Assembly (NCBI GenBank): GCA_023431185.1
Contig: JAEYXS010000006.1
Location: 1 to 16,666, forward strand
Length of the DNA stretch: 16,666 nucleotides
Reading direction: 5' to 3'
DNA from: Verrucomicrobiota bacterium
GTDB taxonomy: Bacteria; Verrucomicrobiota; Verrucomicrobiia; Limisphaerales; JAEYXS01
Both the position numbers and the translations under genes were made by a program. Below the pieces are notes generated by a model, which had not been told where the DNA came from, did no database searches, and saw nothing but the letters and a program-made list of their open reading frames with translations. The stretch's first letter is position 1, and each line of letters opens with the position of its first letter. Shown here piece by piece: positions 6,475-13,735 of this stretch.

Positions 6475-8802
6475 ATGGATATGTCTGCCACCCCCGGTTC
6501 CGGCCTGAGTGCCGGCCTGCTTGTGGGCGGTGGCCGTTATCAATTGCAACGCGTGCTCGGTCAGGGCGGCATGGGCGAGGTCTGGCTCGCCTTGGACTCG
6601 CGCCTCGGCGAAAAGGTGGCCCTCAAATTCCTCCCGCCCAAGATCCGCGGTGATTCTGTCGCCCTGCAGGATATGCGGCGCGAGACCCTCAAAAGCCATC
6701 GCCTCACGCATTCCAACATCATCCGCATCCACGATCTGTTCGAGTCGCCCGATGAAGCTTCCTTCATCTCCATGGAATACATCAACGGGCAGAATCTGCA
6801 TCACCTCTGCGCTGAACAACCCCAAGGCGTCTTCGCCTGGGATTACCTGCGCCCGCTCGTCCAGCAACTCTGCGAGGCGCTCCAATACGCCCATGAGGAA
6901 GGCGTCATCCATCGCGACCTCAAGCCTGCGAACATGATGCTCGATGCCCGGGGCCGCCTGAAACTCGCGGACTTCGGCATCGCTGCGGTCATCAGTGACT
7001 CCGCGCAGCGCGAAGCCCTGCCTCACGCCACCAGCGGCACGCTCACCCACATGAGCCCGCAACAGATGCAAGGCCGCCCGCCCAGCGTCACGGATGACAT
7101 CTACGCCCTCGGCGCCACGCTCTACGAACTGCTTTCCAGCAAACCGCCATTTCACCAAGGCGACATCTTGGGACAAGTGCTGGATACACCGGCACCACCC
7201 TTGCGCGATCGCCTGTGGGAACTTGCCATCGAGAACCCGGTTCCCGATGACGTCGTTTCCCTCATCATGGCCTGCCTGTCGAAAGACCCCGCCCAACGTC
7301 CCCAGAGCGTGGCGGATATCGCCATGTGGCTCGGCCTCCCGGCGCGCGGGGCTTCGGCCACTCAAACCATCATACCGCCCACGCCTGAACCTGCAGAACC
7401 CGCCGCGCCCCGCCGCCGTCCGCTTCCCGTTCTTGTCGGTCTGCTCCTGCTCGGTGCGGTCGGTTTCGCCGGGTGGCAAGGTTGGGAAAAATTTCTGCGA
7501 CCTGCCTCGCTGCAGGATGCTTGGACTGAACCCGCCCGCTGGCACGTCGTCCAAGATAGCCCCCTGCCCGATGCCACTTGGAGCATGCCCTGGGTGATGA
7601 TGGATGGTTCCGGTTTGCGTGCGGCCAGCTTCGCCTCGGAAGCTGGCGGCACAGAAGCCGTACCGATTCTGCGATCCAATCTCCGCTGGCTCACGAACCT
7701 CGATGGCCAAACCTGGCAGCCCGGCCAGAAAGCTTTCCCTCACGGCATCATCCGCTGGAACTATGAATCCGAGTTTGCTAACGGCCACGCCATCGGTCAG
7801 CGGGAGGGCGATGGCTGGATCGCACAAGGGGGGCGCGGCCACATGGTTTATGGGCCTTACCGCAAATTCCCGGGCAGTGATTATCGCGCCTTTTTCCAGC
7901 TCCAGACCGATAAGATCGAGCCCGCTGGCGAAACCTTGGGCTACGTAGATGTCGCCCGCAACAGCGGCATCTCTCTTGTCATCATCGGCGTGAAGCGCGG
8001 TGATTTTAAGGCGGTCAACACCTACCGCACCTTTGAGGTGGGGTTTCGTTGCACCAGCGACCAGCCACTCGAGTTCCGCACGCACTACGAAGGCCGCGGC
8101 AGCTTGAAACAGGATAACGTCCTCATCATCCCGCAAGCCGGTTATCATAAGGCACTGGACCGCATCACGCTCGGCTCCGTCTATCAGGATCAAGGCACCT
8201 GGTTCTACGTTTACCAAGGACTGGGTGAGTTGCAGGGCACCATCTGCCTGGCCACTTCGACGAATGGCCAGACCTTCCTGCCGCTCCCCACCAATCCCAT
8301 CCTGCGCCCCACCCCGAACGCTTGGGATAAGCACCATCTTGGTGCGCCCGTGCTCCATCGGGAAGGCGCGACTTGGCATCTTTTCTACGCCAATTACGAA
8401 GGTGGTAAAACGGCCTTGGGCGTGGCTTATGGCAACTCCCTCACCGCCTTGCAAAAGCATTCCAACTCGGTGTTGCAGCCTTCCGGCGATACGAACCGCT
8501 GGGATGCCACTGGTTACGGCCGCATCAGCCAGGTGCTGAAGGAAGGCAACGTTTACTACGCGGCCAGTGAAGGCTATGTGGCGCGTCCCGGCGGCCAATC
8601 CGAGTGGCGTGTCGGCCTCATCCAATCTACCAACCTCCTCGAATGGACCGCCGCCTCCGCTCCCATCACCGGCCGCATGGATTTCCTCGCCTCCTCCCCC
8701 AGCCTGCTCTCGGTCGGCGGCAAACCCGTCCTCTACGTGCAGCAAATGGGCGCGAACACCAACGCCACCCTCAGCCGTCTCGAACTCGCTGCGCCAAAGT
8801 AG
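6475..8802 (+). CDS. Transmembrane Ser/Thr protein kinase with extracytoplasmic sandwich and beta-propeller domains
   Basis: A 775-residue one-pass membrane kinase. The PknB-type domain (about 21-288) has a Gly-rich loop GQGGMGEV (29-36), K51 in VALKF, E70 in the C-helix, HRDLKPAN (146-153) and DFG (166-168), so it should be active. The usual GTxxYMAPE reads GTLTHMSPQQ: the APE glutamate is Gln, a variant I recall from other Planctomycetota/Verrucomicrobiota kinases. A Pro/Arg linker and one helix (about 318-335) follow. The outer part holds a predicted jelly-roll sandwich (about 450-552; GPYRKFPGSDYRAFFQL, LEFRTHYEG) like carbohydrate-binding modules, then repeated blades (about 562-772; LGSVYQDQGTWFYVY, TSTNGQTFLPL, GAPVLHREGATWHLFYANYEG, QSTNLLEW) like the five-bladed GH32/43/130 propeller. 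This suggests a glycan-sensing kinase. There is no clear SD; ATG 6481 is an alternative start. It is divergent from the FHA-GAF gene. Confidence 0.9.
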   Translation: MDMSATPGSGLSAGLLVGGGRYQLQRVLGQGGMGEVWLALDSRLGEKVALKFLPPKIRGDSVALQDMRRETLKSHRLTHSNIIRIHDLFESPDEASFISMEYINGQNLHHLCAEQPQGVFAWDYLRPLVQQLCEALQYAHEEGVIHRDLKPANMMLDARGRLKLADFGIAAVISDSAQREALPHATSGTLTHMSPQQMQGRPPSVTDDIYALGATLYELLSSKPPFHQGDILGQVLDTPAPPLRDRLWELAIENPVPDDVVSLIMACLSKDPAQRPQSVADIAMWLGLPARGASATQTIIPPTPEPAEPAAPRRRPLPVLVGLLLLGAVGFAGWQGWEKFLRPASLQDAWTEPARWHVVQDSPLPDATWSMPWVMMDGSGLRAASFASEAGGTEAVPILRSNLRWLTNLDGQTWQPGQKAFPHGIIRWNYESEFANGHAIGQREGDGWIAQGGRGHMVYGPYRKFPGSDYRAFFQLQTDKIEPAGETLGYVDVARNSGISLVIIGVKRGDFKAVNTYRTFEVGFRCTSDQPLEFRTHYEGRGSLKQDNVLIIPQAGYHKALDRITLGSVYQDQGTWFYVYQGLGELQGTICLATSTNGQTFLPLPTNPILRPTPNAWDKHHLGAPVLHREGATWHLFYANYEGGKTALGVAYGNSLTALQKHSNSVLQPSGDTNRWDATGYGRISQVLKEGNVYYAASEGYVARPGGQSEWRVGLIQSTNLLEWTAASAPITGRMDFLASSPSLLSVGGKPVLYVQQMGANTNATLSRLELAAPK

Positions 8803-8818
8803 CACTGGCTTCTCCCCT

Positions 8819-8834
8819 CGGATCACCCGATCCG
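8819..8834. other. Small perfect hairpin after the kinase gene
   Basis: CGGATC-ACCC-GATCCG forms a 6-bp stem with a 4-nt loop, 17 bp after the kinase stop. No T-run follows, so it is at best a weak terminator or an RNA-end stabiliser. Confidence 0.3.
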
Positions 8835-8900
8835 GCTCTATCAATTCCGTCTCCATGACCGCGAGAATGGCATGCTTTTGATGGCACCGTTAGTATTGCA

Positions 8901-8925
8901 TCTCACTACATCCCACTACATCCAC
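8901..8925. repeat. Short tandem 10-bp repeat (about 2.5 copies)
   Basis: TCTCACTACA is followed directly by TCCCACTACA and a partial TCCAC. It lies in the 205-bp gap between the kinase and UspB-like genes, roughly 85-105 bp before the latter's start. This may be chance or replication slippage; a binding site is possible but unsupported. Confidence 0.4.
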
Positions 8926-9007
8926 ACAAAATTTCACCCTTCTGACAAAGCATCATCTGTTCGTGCTCTTGCTTGATTTCCCCAGCTAAACGCGAAACCA
9001 TACGGCT

Positions 9008-9328
9008 GTGGAGTGGTTACTCCCCATTTTGTTCGGTTGCCTGATGCTGAATACCCTCGTTGGGTTGATTTTGACCAACAATGCATTGAAACTGCTGCGA
9101 ACCCGCCATCCAGATATCTGGGCGTCCTTGGGGAGCCCCACACTCGTAGCCGGAAACTCGCCCGCCAGTTCACTTGCATTCTTGGGATTTGTCTGGCGCA
9201 GAGACAATGACGGTCTGGCTGATAAAGATTTGGCCACCAACTGCAAACGCTTACGACTTAACCATATCTTGCAAGGTGTGATTCTCATCGCAGCCATCTT
9301 GGCGGTCGCTCTGAAACCGGGCTCCTGA
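9008..9328 (+). CDS. UspB-like small membrane protein
   Basis: A 106-residue protein with an N-terminal membrane helix (about 3-23, WLLPILFGCLMLNTLVGLI), a cytoplasmic or periplasmic middle portion, and a C-terminal helix (about 87-102, ILQGVILIAAILAVAL). The pattern LLRTRHPDIWASLGSP (29-44), SLAFLGFVWRRD (55-66) and a basic KRLRL before the last helix resembles a widespread two-helix family that includes E. coli UspB (111 residues, membrane protein linked to stationary phase and ethanol tolerance). Similarity is judged by eye and is weak in identity, so I give no symbol. The start is GTG 9008; no ATG is available in frame before the first helix, and no strong SD is visible. It stands 85 bp before dapL on the same strand. 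Two open frames on the opposite strand (8986-9297, 8934-9179) lack any domain signature and are dismissed. Confidence 0.72.
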   Translation: MEWLLPILFGCLMLNTLVGLILTNNALKLLRTRHPDIWASLGSPTLVAGNSPASSLAFLGFVWRRDNDGLADKDLATNCKRLRLNHILQGVILIAAILAVALKPGS

Positions 9329-9413
9329 CTCCCTCATTCCCCCGCTCTTGCGTCCCGTCCCGCCCTTCCTTATCTTTCGCGGCTTAATTGTTTGGTATTG
9401 AAAGCGACCTGAT

Positions 9414-10652
9414 ATGGCATATCTGAACGACAACTATTTGAAATTGAAGGCCGGTTATCTGTTCCCCGAGATCGCCCGCCGCGTGAAAGTCTTTACCGAT
9501 GGCAATGCGGAAGCCGCCAAGCGCCTCATCCGCTGTGGTATCGGCGATGTGACCGAACCCCTGCCCCCCTCCGTGGTGAAGGCGCTCCATGCCTCCGTGG
9601 ATGAGATGGCCACCCGCTCCTCCTTCCGTGGCTATGGCCCGGAACAGGGCTATGAGTTCCTGCGCAAAGCCATCGCCCAGAATGATTACCGCGATCACGG
9701 CCTCGATGTCGCCGATGACGAAGTCTTCGTCTCGGACGGCTCCAAGTGCGATTGCGGCGGCATCCTCGATGTCCTCGGTCATAACAACAAGATCGCCATC
9801 TCCGATCCCGTCTATCCCGTCTATGTGGACACGAACGTGATGGCCGGTCACACCGGCGATGCCGATGAATCCGGTGCCTATGCCGGGCTCATCTACCTGC
9901 CCTGCACACCGCAGAACGGTTTCGTGCCCGAGCCGCCGAAGGAAAAAGCGGACGTCATCTACCTCTGCTCGCCGAACAACCCGACCGGTGCTGTGGCCAC
10001 CAAGGCCCAGCTCGAAGCGTGGGTGAAGTATGCTTTGGCGAACAAGGCCATCATTCTATATGACGCCGCCTACGAGGCTTACATCTCCGATCCGTCGTTG
10101 CCGCATTCCATCTACGAGATCCCCGGTGCGCGCGAATGCGCCATCGAGTTCCGCAGCTTCTCGAAGAATGGTGGCTTCACCGGCACACGTTGCGCGTTCA
10201 CGGTCGTCCCGAAGACCTTGCTCGCCGCGACCGCTTCCGGCGAATATAAGCCGCTCCATCCGCTGTGGAACCGCCGCATGAGCACGAAGTTCAACGGCGT
10301 GAGCTACATCGTCCAGCGCGCTGCCGAGGCGCTCTACACGCCGGAAGGCAAAGCCGAGGTGAAGGCGCTCATCGAGCACTACATGGGTAATGCGAAAATC
10401 CTACGCACGGCTGCTGAGCAAGCCGGTCTGACCGTCTATGGCGGTGTGAACGCGCCGTACATCTGGGCTGGCACGCCGAAGGGCTACACGAGCTGGCAGG
10501 CCTTCGACAAGATTCTGAACGAGGCGAACGTCGTCATCACCCCGGGCAGCGGGTTCGGCTCCAAGGGCGAAGGCTACTTCCGCATCTCGTCCTTCAACAG
10601 CCGCGCGAACGCCGAAGAAGTCGCCCGCCGCTTACAGGCGTTGAAGTGGTAA
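9414..10652 (+). CDS. dapL: LL-diaminopimelate aminotransferase
   Basis: A 412-residue PLP enzyme of fold type I (EC 2.6.1.83) that converts tetrahydrodipicolinate plus glutamate to LL-2,6-diaminopimelate and 2-oxoglutarate, bypassing the acylated dapD/C/E steps of lysine and peptidoglycan precursor synthesis. Family marks: N-terminus NDNYLKLKAGYLFPEI (5-20), RCGIGDVTEPLP (40-51), FRGYGPEQGYEFLRKAI (71-87), the DapL-typical VSDGSKCDCGGI (106-117), SPNNPTG (186-192), YDAAYEAYI (216-224), the Schiff-base lysine K251 in SFSKNGGFTGTR, and GFG-KGEGYFRIS near the end. Length is standard for the family (about 410). The start ATG 9414 begins the conserved N-terminus. It is a single-gene unit closed by a strong terminator at 10675-10711. 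DapL is typical of Verrucomicrobiota, Chlamydiota, some deltaproteobacteria, cyanobacteria and plants, supporting the taxonomic guess. Confidence 0.97.
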   Translation: MAYLNDNYLKLKAGYLFPEIARRVKVFTDGNAEAAKRLIRCGIGDVTEPLPPSVVKALHASVDEMATRSSFRGYGPEQGYEFLRKAIAQNDYRDHGLDVADDEVFVSDGSKCDCGGILDVLGHNNKIAISDPVYPVYVDTNVMAGHTGDADESGAYAGLIYLPCTPQNGFVPEPPKEKADVIYLCSPNNPTGAVATKAQLEAWVKYALANKAIILYDAAYEAYISDPSLPHSIYEIPGARECAIEFRSFSKNGGFTGTRCAFTVVPKTLLAATASGEYKPLHPLWNRRMSTKFNGVSYIVQRAAEALYTPEGKAEVKALIEHYMGNAKILRTAAEQAGLTVYGGVNAPYIWAGTPKGYTSWQAFDKILNEANVVITPGSGFGSKGEGYFRISSFNSRANAEEVARRLQALKW

Positions 10653-10674
10653 ACCTGATGTGACCGATTTTCAC

Positions 10675-10711
10675 GAGGCCGGAGCAGCCATGCTCCGGCC
10701 TCTTTGCTTTT
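10675..10711 (+). terminator. Intrinsic terminator of dapL
   Basis: A perfect 12-bp GC-rich stem, GAGGCCGGAGCA (10675-10686) with TGCTCCGGCCTC (10691-10702), a GCCA tetraloop and the tail TTTGCTTTT (10703-10711), beginning 22 bp after the dapL stop. On the other strand the stem is followed by GTGAAAATC, not a T-run, so it works best for the rightward transcript; the converging antiporter gene (ending at 10742) may still use the stem. Confidence 0.93.
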
Positions 10712-10741
10712 CCTGTGTCCGCTTGAAATTCGACCGCGCGG

Positions 10742-13078
10742 CTAGTCCTTCCCGTGTTCCGCCGGGCTGCCTTCTTCGGCTTCGGACAGCCAGTTCTCGA
10801 AATGGCGGATCTGCTGGTGTGTGCCAAGGACAAGAAGCTGGTCGCCACCTTCGACCCGGTCCGTGCCCGCCGGCGGAACGATGCGCTGGCCGCGCCGCTC
10901 GATGCCGCCGATCTGCACCTGGAAACGGCGGATAAGGTCCAACTCGATCATCGTCTTGCCACCTGCCCGGCTCCCCAAAGGCACGGTCACGGTCTCGGTA
11001 TTCAGCTCATCAAATGAGTTTTGCTCGGTGGCGACCGCGCGCCGGTTCAGGAAATCAAGTGAGGCGGGCAGCTTTTCCGGACTGCCGAGCAGGAGCAGCT
11101 TGTCACCGGGATAGATATTCTCATCCGGAGAGGGATTGCTGAGCGCATAACCGCCCCGATCGATGCCGATGATGGAGCTGCCCCAATCGGTGCGCAGGCG
11201 CAAGGTCTTGATGGGCTTGCCCGCGTGCTCCGAATCATCCGGGAGCACGATCTCATCAAGCTGGAGGCCCCAGTCTTCCTGGTCAAAGCGCGGCACCGAC
11301 CAGTTGGACTGGGTGGTGGATTCCGTGGCGGACTTGATCTGCTGCTGCAGCTCGATCTCCACCCGGCTATGCAGGAAGACGAGGCGCCGCCAGAAAATGG
11401 CCGCCGCGCCCCCCAGGACGATCAGGATGCCGATGACCAACCAGCGGTTCACAATCGCGCCCGGCACCAAGGCGATCAACCACGCCATGATGACGACCCC
11501 GGCCACCGTACGGATGGCATTCTCGATGAGTGGACAAAGGATGCGGCGGCGCTTCTCCTGCTTAGTGGCAGCTTCGGCAAAGATGAGGGCGAGCGCCGAG
11601 ATGTTCCGCCACAGGGCGACCAGTGGAGCCAGCAGGACGAGGCCAAAGACCGTCCAAAAAACAAAGGTGACACCATTGGTGAACAGCCAGTCCTGCCCCA
11701 GCCAGCCCTTCACCTTGGTATAGACCGGATGGGCGGCGATGATGGCCCCGGAGATGAAGAGCAGGTGCAACGCGGTCTGGGCGAGGCGTTTGCTGGTAAG
11801 CTTCCAGAGCACGTTGGATTGCTGGCGGTTCATCAGCCGGTCCAGCCACTCGTGATAAAAAGTGATCCACTCGCGCAAAGCCTTGGGTAACCGAGTTTCC
11901 ACGGTCTCCGCGATGGTCTCGGAACGGCGCATCAGCAGCGGCGCGATCAAAGAAGTCAGGAACGAAGCCCCGACCGCCAGCGGATAGAATGATTCCGGCA
12001 TCACTTTGGCACTGACGCCCAAGCTCGCGAGGATGAAGGAAAATTCCCCCAGCGGTGTCACCGCCAGACCGGCCCGCACGGATTCACGCAGGGAATTGCC
12101 CACCGCCAGCAGCCCCAAGGCCGCGGCAGCGCTCCGGCCGACGATGACCAAGGCGGTCAACGCCAGCAAAGTAGGCCAAACCGAGAAAAGCAGCCGAATG
12201 TCAAACATCATGCCCATCGCCACGAAGAAGACGGCCCCGAACATGTGGCGCACTCCCTCGAAAAGGCGTTCCATCTCCCCCTTTTGGCGGGTGCTCCCGA
12301 TGATGACCCCCAGCACAAATGCCGCCAGCGCCAGCGAGTAGCCCGCCTTCACCGCCAGACACCCCAAGCCCAGCAACAGCCCCACCACCAGCAACATGCG
12401 CAGCTCTGGGCTGGAGGAAAGGCTCAGACGTGTGAGAAAACGCGGCACGAAAAGCAACGTGGCCATGCCCAGCAGCACGACGAAACCGGCAAAGGCGGCG
12501 ATGATCGCGAGAATGGAAGGAGCGTTCTCTCCGCTAAACTGCACCATCGAGGTCAGCAATGTCAGCATCACGACCGCCACCACGTCTTCCAATACCGTCA
12601 TGCCTAGGGCAAGCTGACCGGAACGGAGGTGGTTCGCGTTTATCTCCTCCAGCACCTTGCTGATGATGGCCGAGCTGGACACCATGAGGATGGCGGCGAG
12701 GAACAGTCCCTGGATGGCCGTCAGCCCGATGGCCGCCCCGATGAGCCGGCAACCGTTCAGGATGAGCACGGAACTGACCAACGTGGCGACGATAACCGAG
12801 AAACCCATGCGCTGGAGACGCCGCAGACTGAGTTCCAGCCCGATGGCGAAGATGAGGAAAACCAGCCCCAACTCGGCCAGCATCTGCACGCGTTCCTGGC
12901 TCTGTACCAACTGGAAAGGCGGCGTGAAAGGCCCGATGATCACCCCCGCCAGCAGATAGCCGACCACGACGGAGAGCTGAAGCCGCTGGAAAATCCAGCC
13001 CACGGCCCCGGCCACCAGCATCACGATCGCCAGATCGCGGATGAAATCAAACCCCGTCACAACGCACTTGTGGCGCAT
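10742..13078 (-). CDS. CPA2-family cation/proton antiporter with two TrkA-C domains
   Basis: A 778-residue inner-membrane transporter of the KefB/CPA2 type exchanging K+ or Na+ for H+. The transport domain covers about 12-385, with FLIFAIGLELSLRRL (74-88), SSSAIISKVLEE (134-145), the ion-site region LGMTVLEDVVAVVML (158-172) and TPLGEFSFILA (341-351). A second membrane block of about four helices (432-452, 466-503, 520-542, 545-564) follows, then two regulatory TrkA-C (RCK_C-like) domains at about 605-677 and 692-764, each with the PGD or GGD-LLLLG/QLLVLG ending. There is no TrkA-N/Rossmann domain with GxGxxG, so unlike KefB/KefC it should not sense NAD(H) or glutathione adducts that way; ligand control through TrkA-C (for example a nucleotide) is an inference. 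The start is ATG 13078, giving a normal N-terminus; the frame is open to 13165, but that extension is unusual in composition. It converges with dapL and diverges from the GyrI-like gene. Confidence 0.92.
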   Translation of the reverse strand: MRHKCVVTGFDFIRDLAIVMLVAGAVGWIFQRLQLSVVVGYLLAGVIIGPFTPPFQLVQSQERVQMLAELGLVFLIFAIGLELSLRRLQRMGFSVIVATLVSSVLILNGCRLIGAAIGLTAIQGLFLAAILMVSSSAIISKVLEEINANHLRSGQLALGMTVLEDVVAVVMLTLLTSMVQFSGENAPSILAIIAAFAGFVVLLGMATLLFVPRFLTRLSLSSSPELRMLLVVGLLLGLGCLAVKAGYSLALAAFVLGVIIGSTRQKGEMERLFEGVRHMFGAVFFVAMGMMFDIRLLFSVWPTLLALTALVIVGRSAAAALGLLAVGNSLRESVRAGLAVTPLGEFSFILASLGVSAKVMPESFYPLAVGASFLTSLIAPLLMRRSETIAETVETRLPKALREWITFYHEWLDRLMNRQQSNVLWKLTSKRLAQTALHLLFISGAIIAAHPVYTKVKGWLGQDWLFTNGVTFVFWTVFGLVLLAPLVALWRNISALALIFAEAATKQEKRRRILCPLIENAIRTVAGVVIMAWLIALVPGAIVNRWLVIGILIVLGGAAAIFWRRLVFLHSRVEIELQQQIKSATESTTQSNWSVPRFDQEDWGLQLDEIVLPDDSEHAGKPIKTLRLRTDWGSSIIGIDRGGYALSNPSPDENIYPGDKLLLLGSPEKLPASLDFLNRRAVATEQNSFDELNTETVTVPLGSRAGGKTMIELDLIRRFQVQIGGIERRGQRIVPPAGTDRVEGGDQLLVLGTHQQIRHFENWLSEAEEGSPAEHGKD

Positions 13079-13210
13079 GAATGCGGTTACCGCAAACTTT
13101 TTTGAACCGGCATGGAATTTTTCAACCAAATCGCAAGTAGACCGCCTCAACTCCCCAAAAAACATTCAAGCCTCACAAAATGCTGCCCCTTTCCCTGGGG
13201 CCTCTCTAGC
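13079..13210. promoter_or_regulatory. Divergent gap between antiporter and GyrI-like genes
   Basis: These 132 bp must carry the leftward antiporter promoter and the rightward GyrI-like promoter. I see no clear -35/-10 pair or dyad. The reading frame of the antiporter remains open to 13165, so if that longer start were used the gap would shrink to 45 bp. Confidence 0.35.
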
Positions 13211-13714
13211 ATGTACATCACGATGAAACCGCAATTCATTGACTGCCCGGAGAAAACCGTGGTCGGCCTTGGCTCTCCTTTCATCTCCATCCTTTCGCCG
13301 GACCGGAACAACGCGGTCGTCATCCCTCGCCTGTGGTCGGCCTATCTCCCGCGCAAACAGGAGATCGCCCACCGCCTCAGCAGCACCGATCTAGGCATCT
13401 GTACCCGGTTGCCGGATGAATCCAAGCGCACACACCCGGAAGAATTCTTCTATCTGGCCGGCGCAGAAGTCACCCGGTTGGACTCCGTCCCGGAAGGCAT
13501 GATACTGCTCAAAGTGCCCGCTGGCCGCTATGCTGTCTTCACCCACAAAGGCCAGCTCGATGCCCTTGAGCACACCATGCGGTATATCTATCGTGAATGG
13601 CTCCCGTCTTCCGGCTGCAAAGCACGCCCTGCCCCCGACATCGAGACCTACGATCACCGTTTCAATCCCTACTCGGACAAATCCGAGATGGGCATCTGGG
13701 TCGCGATCATGTGA
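13211..13714 (+). CDS. GyrI-like effector-binding domain protein
   Basis: A 167-residue single-domain protein of the GyrI/SbmC (AraC-type effector-binding) superfamily, from ATG 13211; ATG 13223 (163 residues) is an equally possible start. The pattern fits the family: an N-terminal strand segment (PQFIDCPEKTVVGLGS), VPEGMILLKVPAGRYAVFTHKGQLDALEHTMRYIYREWLPSSG in the second half, and the characteristic ending IETYDHRFNPYSDKSEMGIWVAIM. Stand-alone members bind small hydrophobic or cationic molecules, some hydrolyse or sequester them, and E. coli GyrI inhibits DNA gyrase; which applies here cannot be told. No helix-turn-helix domain is attached, so it is not a transcription regulator by itself. 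It diverges from the antiporter gene across 132 bp. The SD is weak (TGGGG about 12 nt before the first ATG). Confidence 0.85.
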   Translation: MYITMKPQFIDCPEKTVVGLGSPFISILSPDRNNAVVIPRLWSAYLPRKQEIAHRLSSTDLGICTRLPDESKRTHPEEFFYLAGAEVTRLDSVPEGMILLKVPAGRYAVFTHKGQLDALEHTMRYIYREWLPSSGCKARPAPDIETYDHRFNPYSDKSEMGIWVAIM

Positions 13715-13735
13715 GTGCTAAGTGCTGTTCGCTTA

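Noticed and set aside
6010..8856. A 948-codon open frame on the minus strand, antisense to the kinase gene
   Set aside because: Its codons align exactly with those of the kinase, so stops could arise only from sense codons TTA, CTA or TCA, which this GC-rich gene avoids. The translation shows no domain or hydrophobic pattern, whereas the kinase frame has all catalytic motifs.
8803..9007. Small RNA or riboswitch in the gap after the kinase
   Set aside because: Only a 6-bp hairpin and a 10-bp tandem repeat are seen; no extended conserved fold or terminator is recognisable.
8986..9297. Minus-strand frames opposite the UspB-like gene
   Set aside because: They lack recognisable composition or domains, while the plus frame shows two membrane helices and the family-like LRTRHPDIW segment.
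13079..13165. Longer antiporter start adding 29 residues
   Set aside because: The extension is polar and precedes a normal hydrophobic antiporter N-terminus; the ATG at 13078 fits the family better. It cannot be fully excluded.
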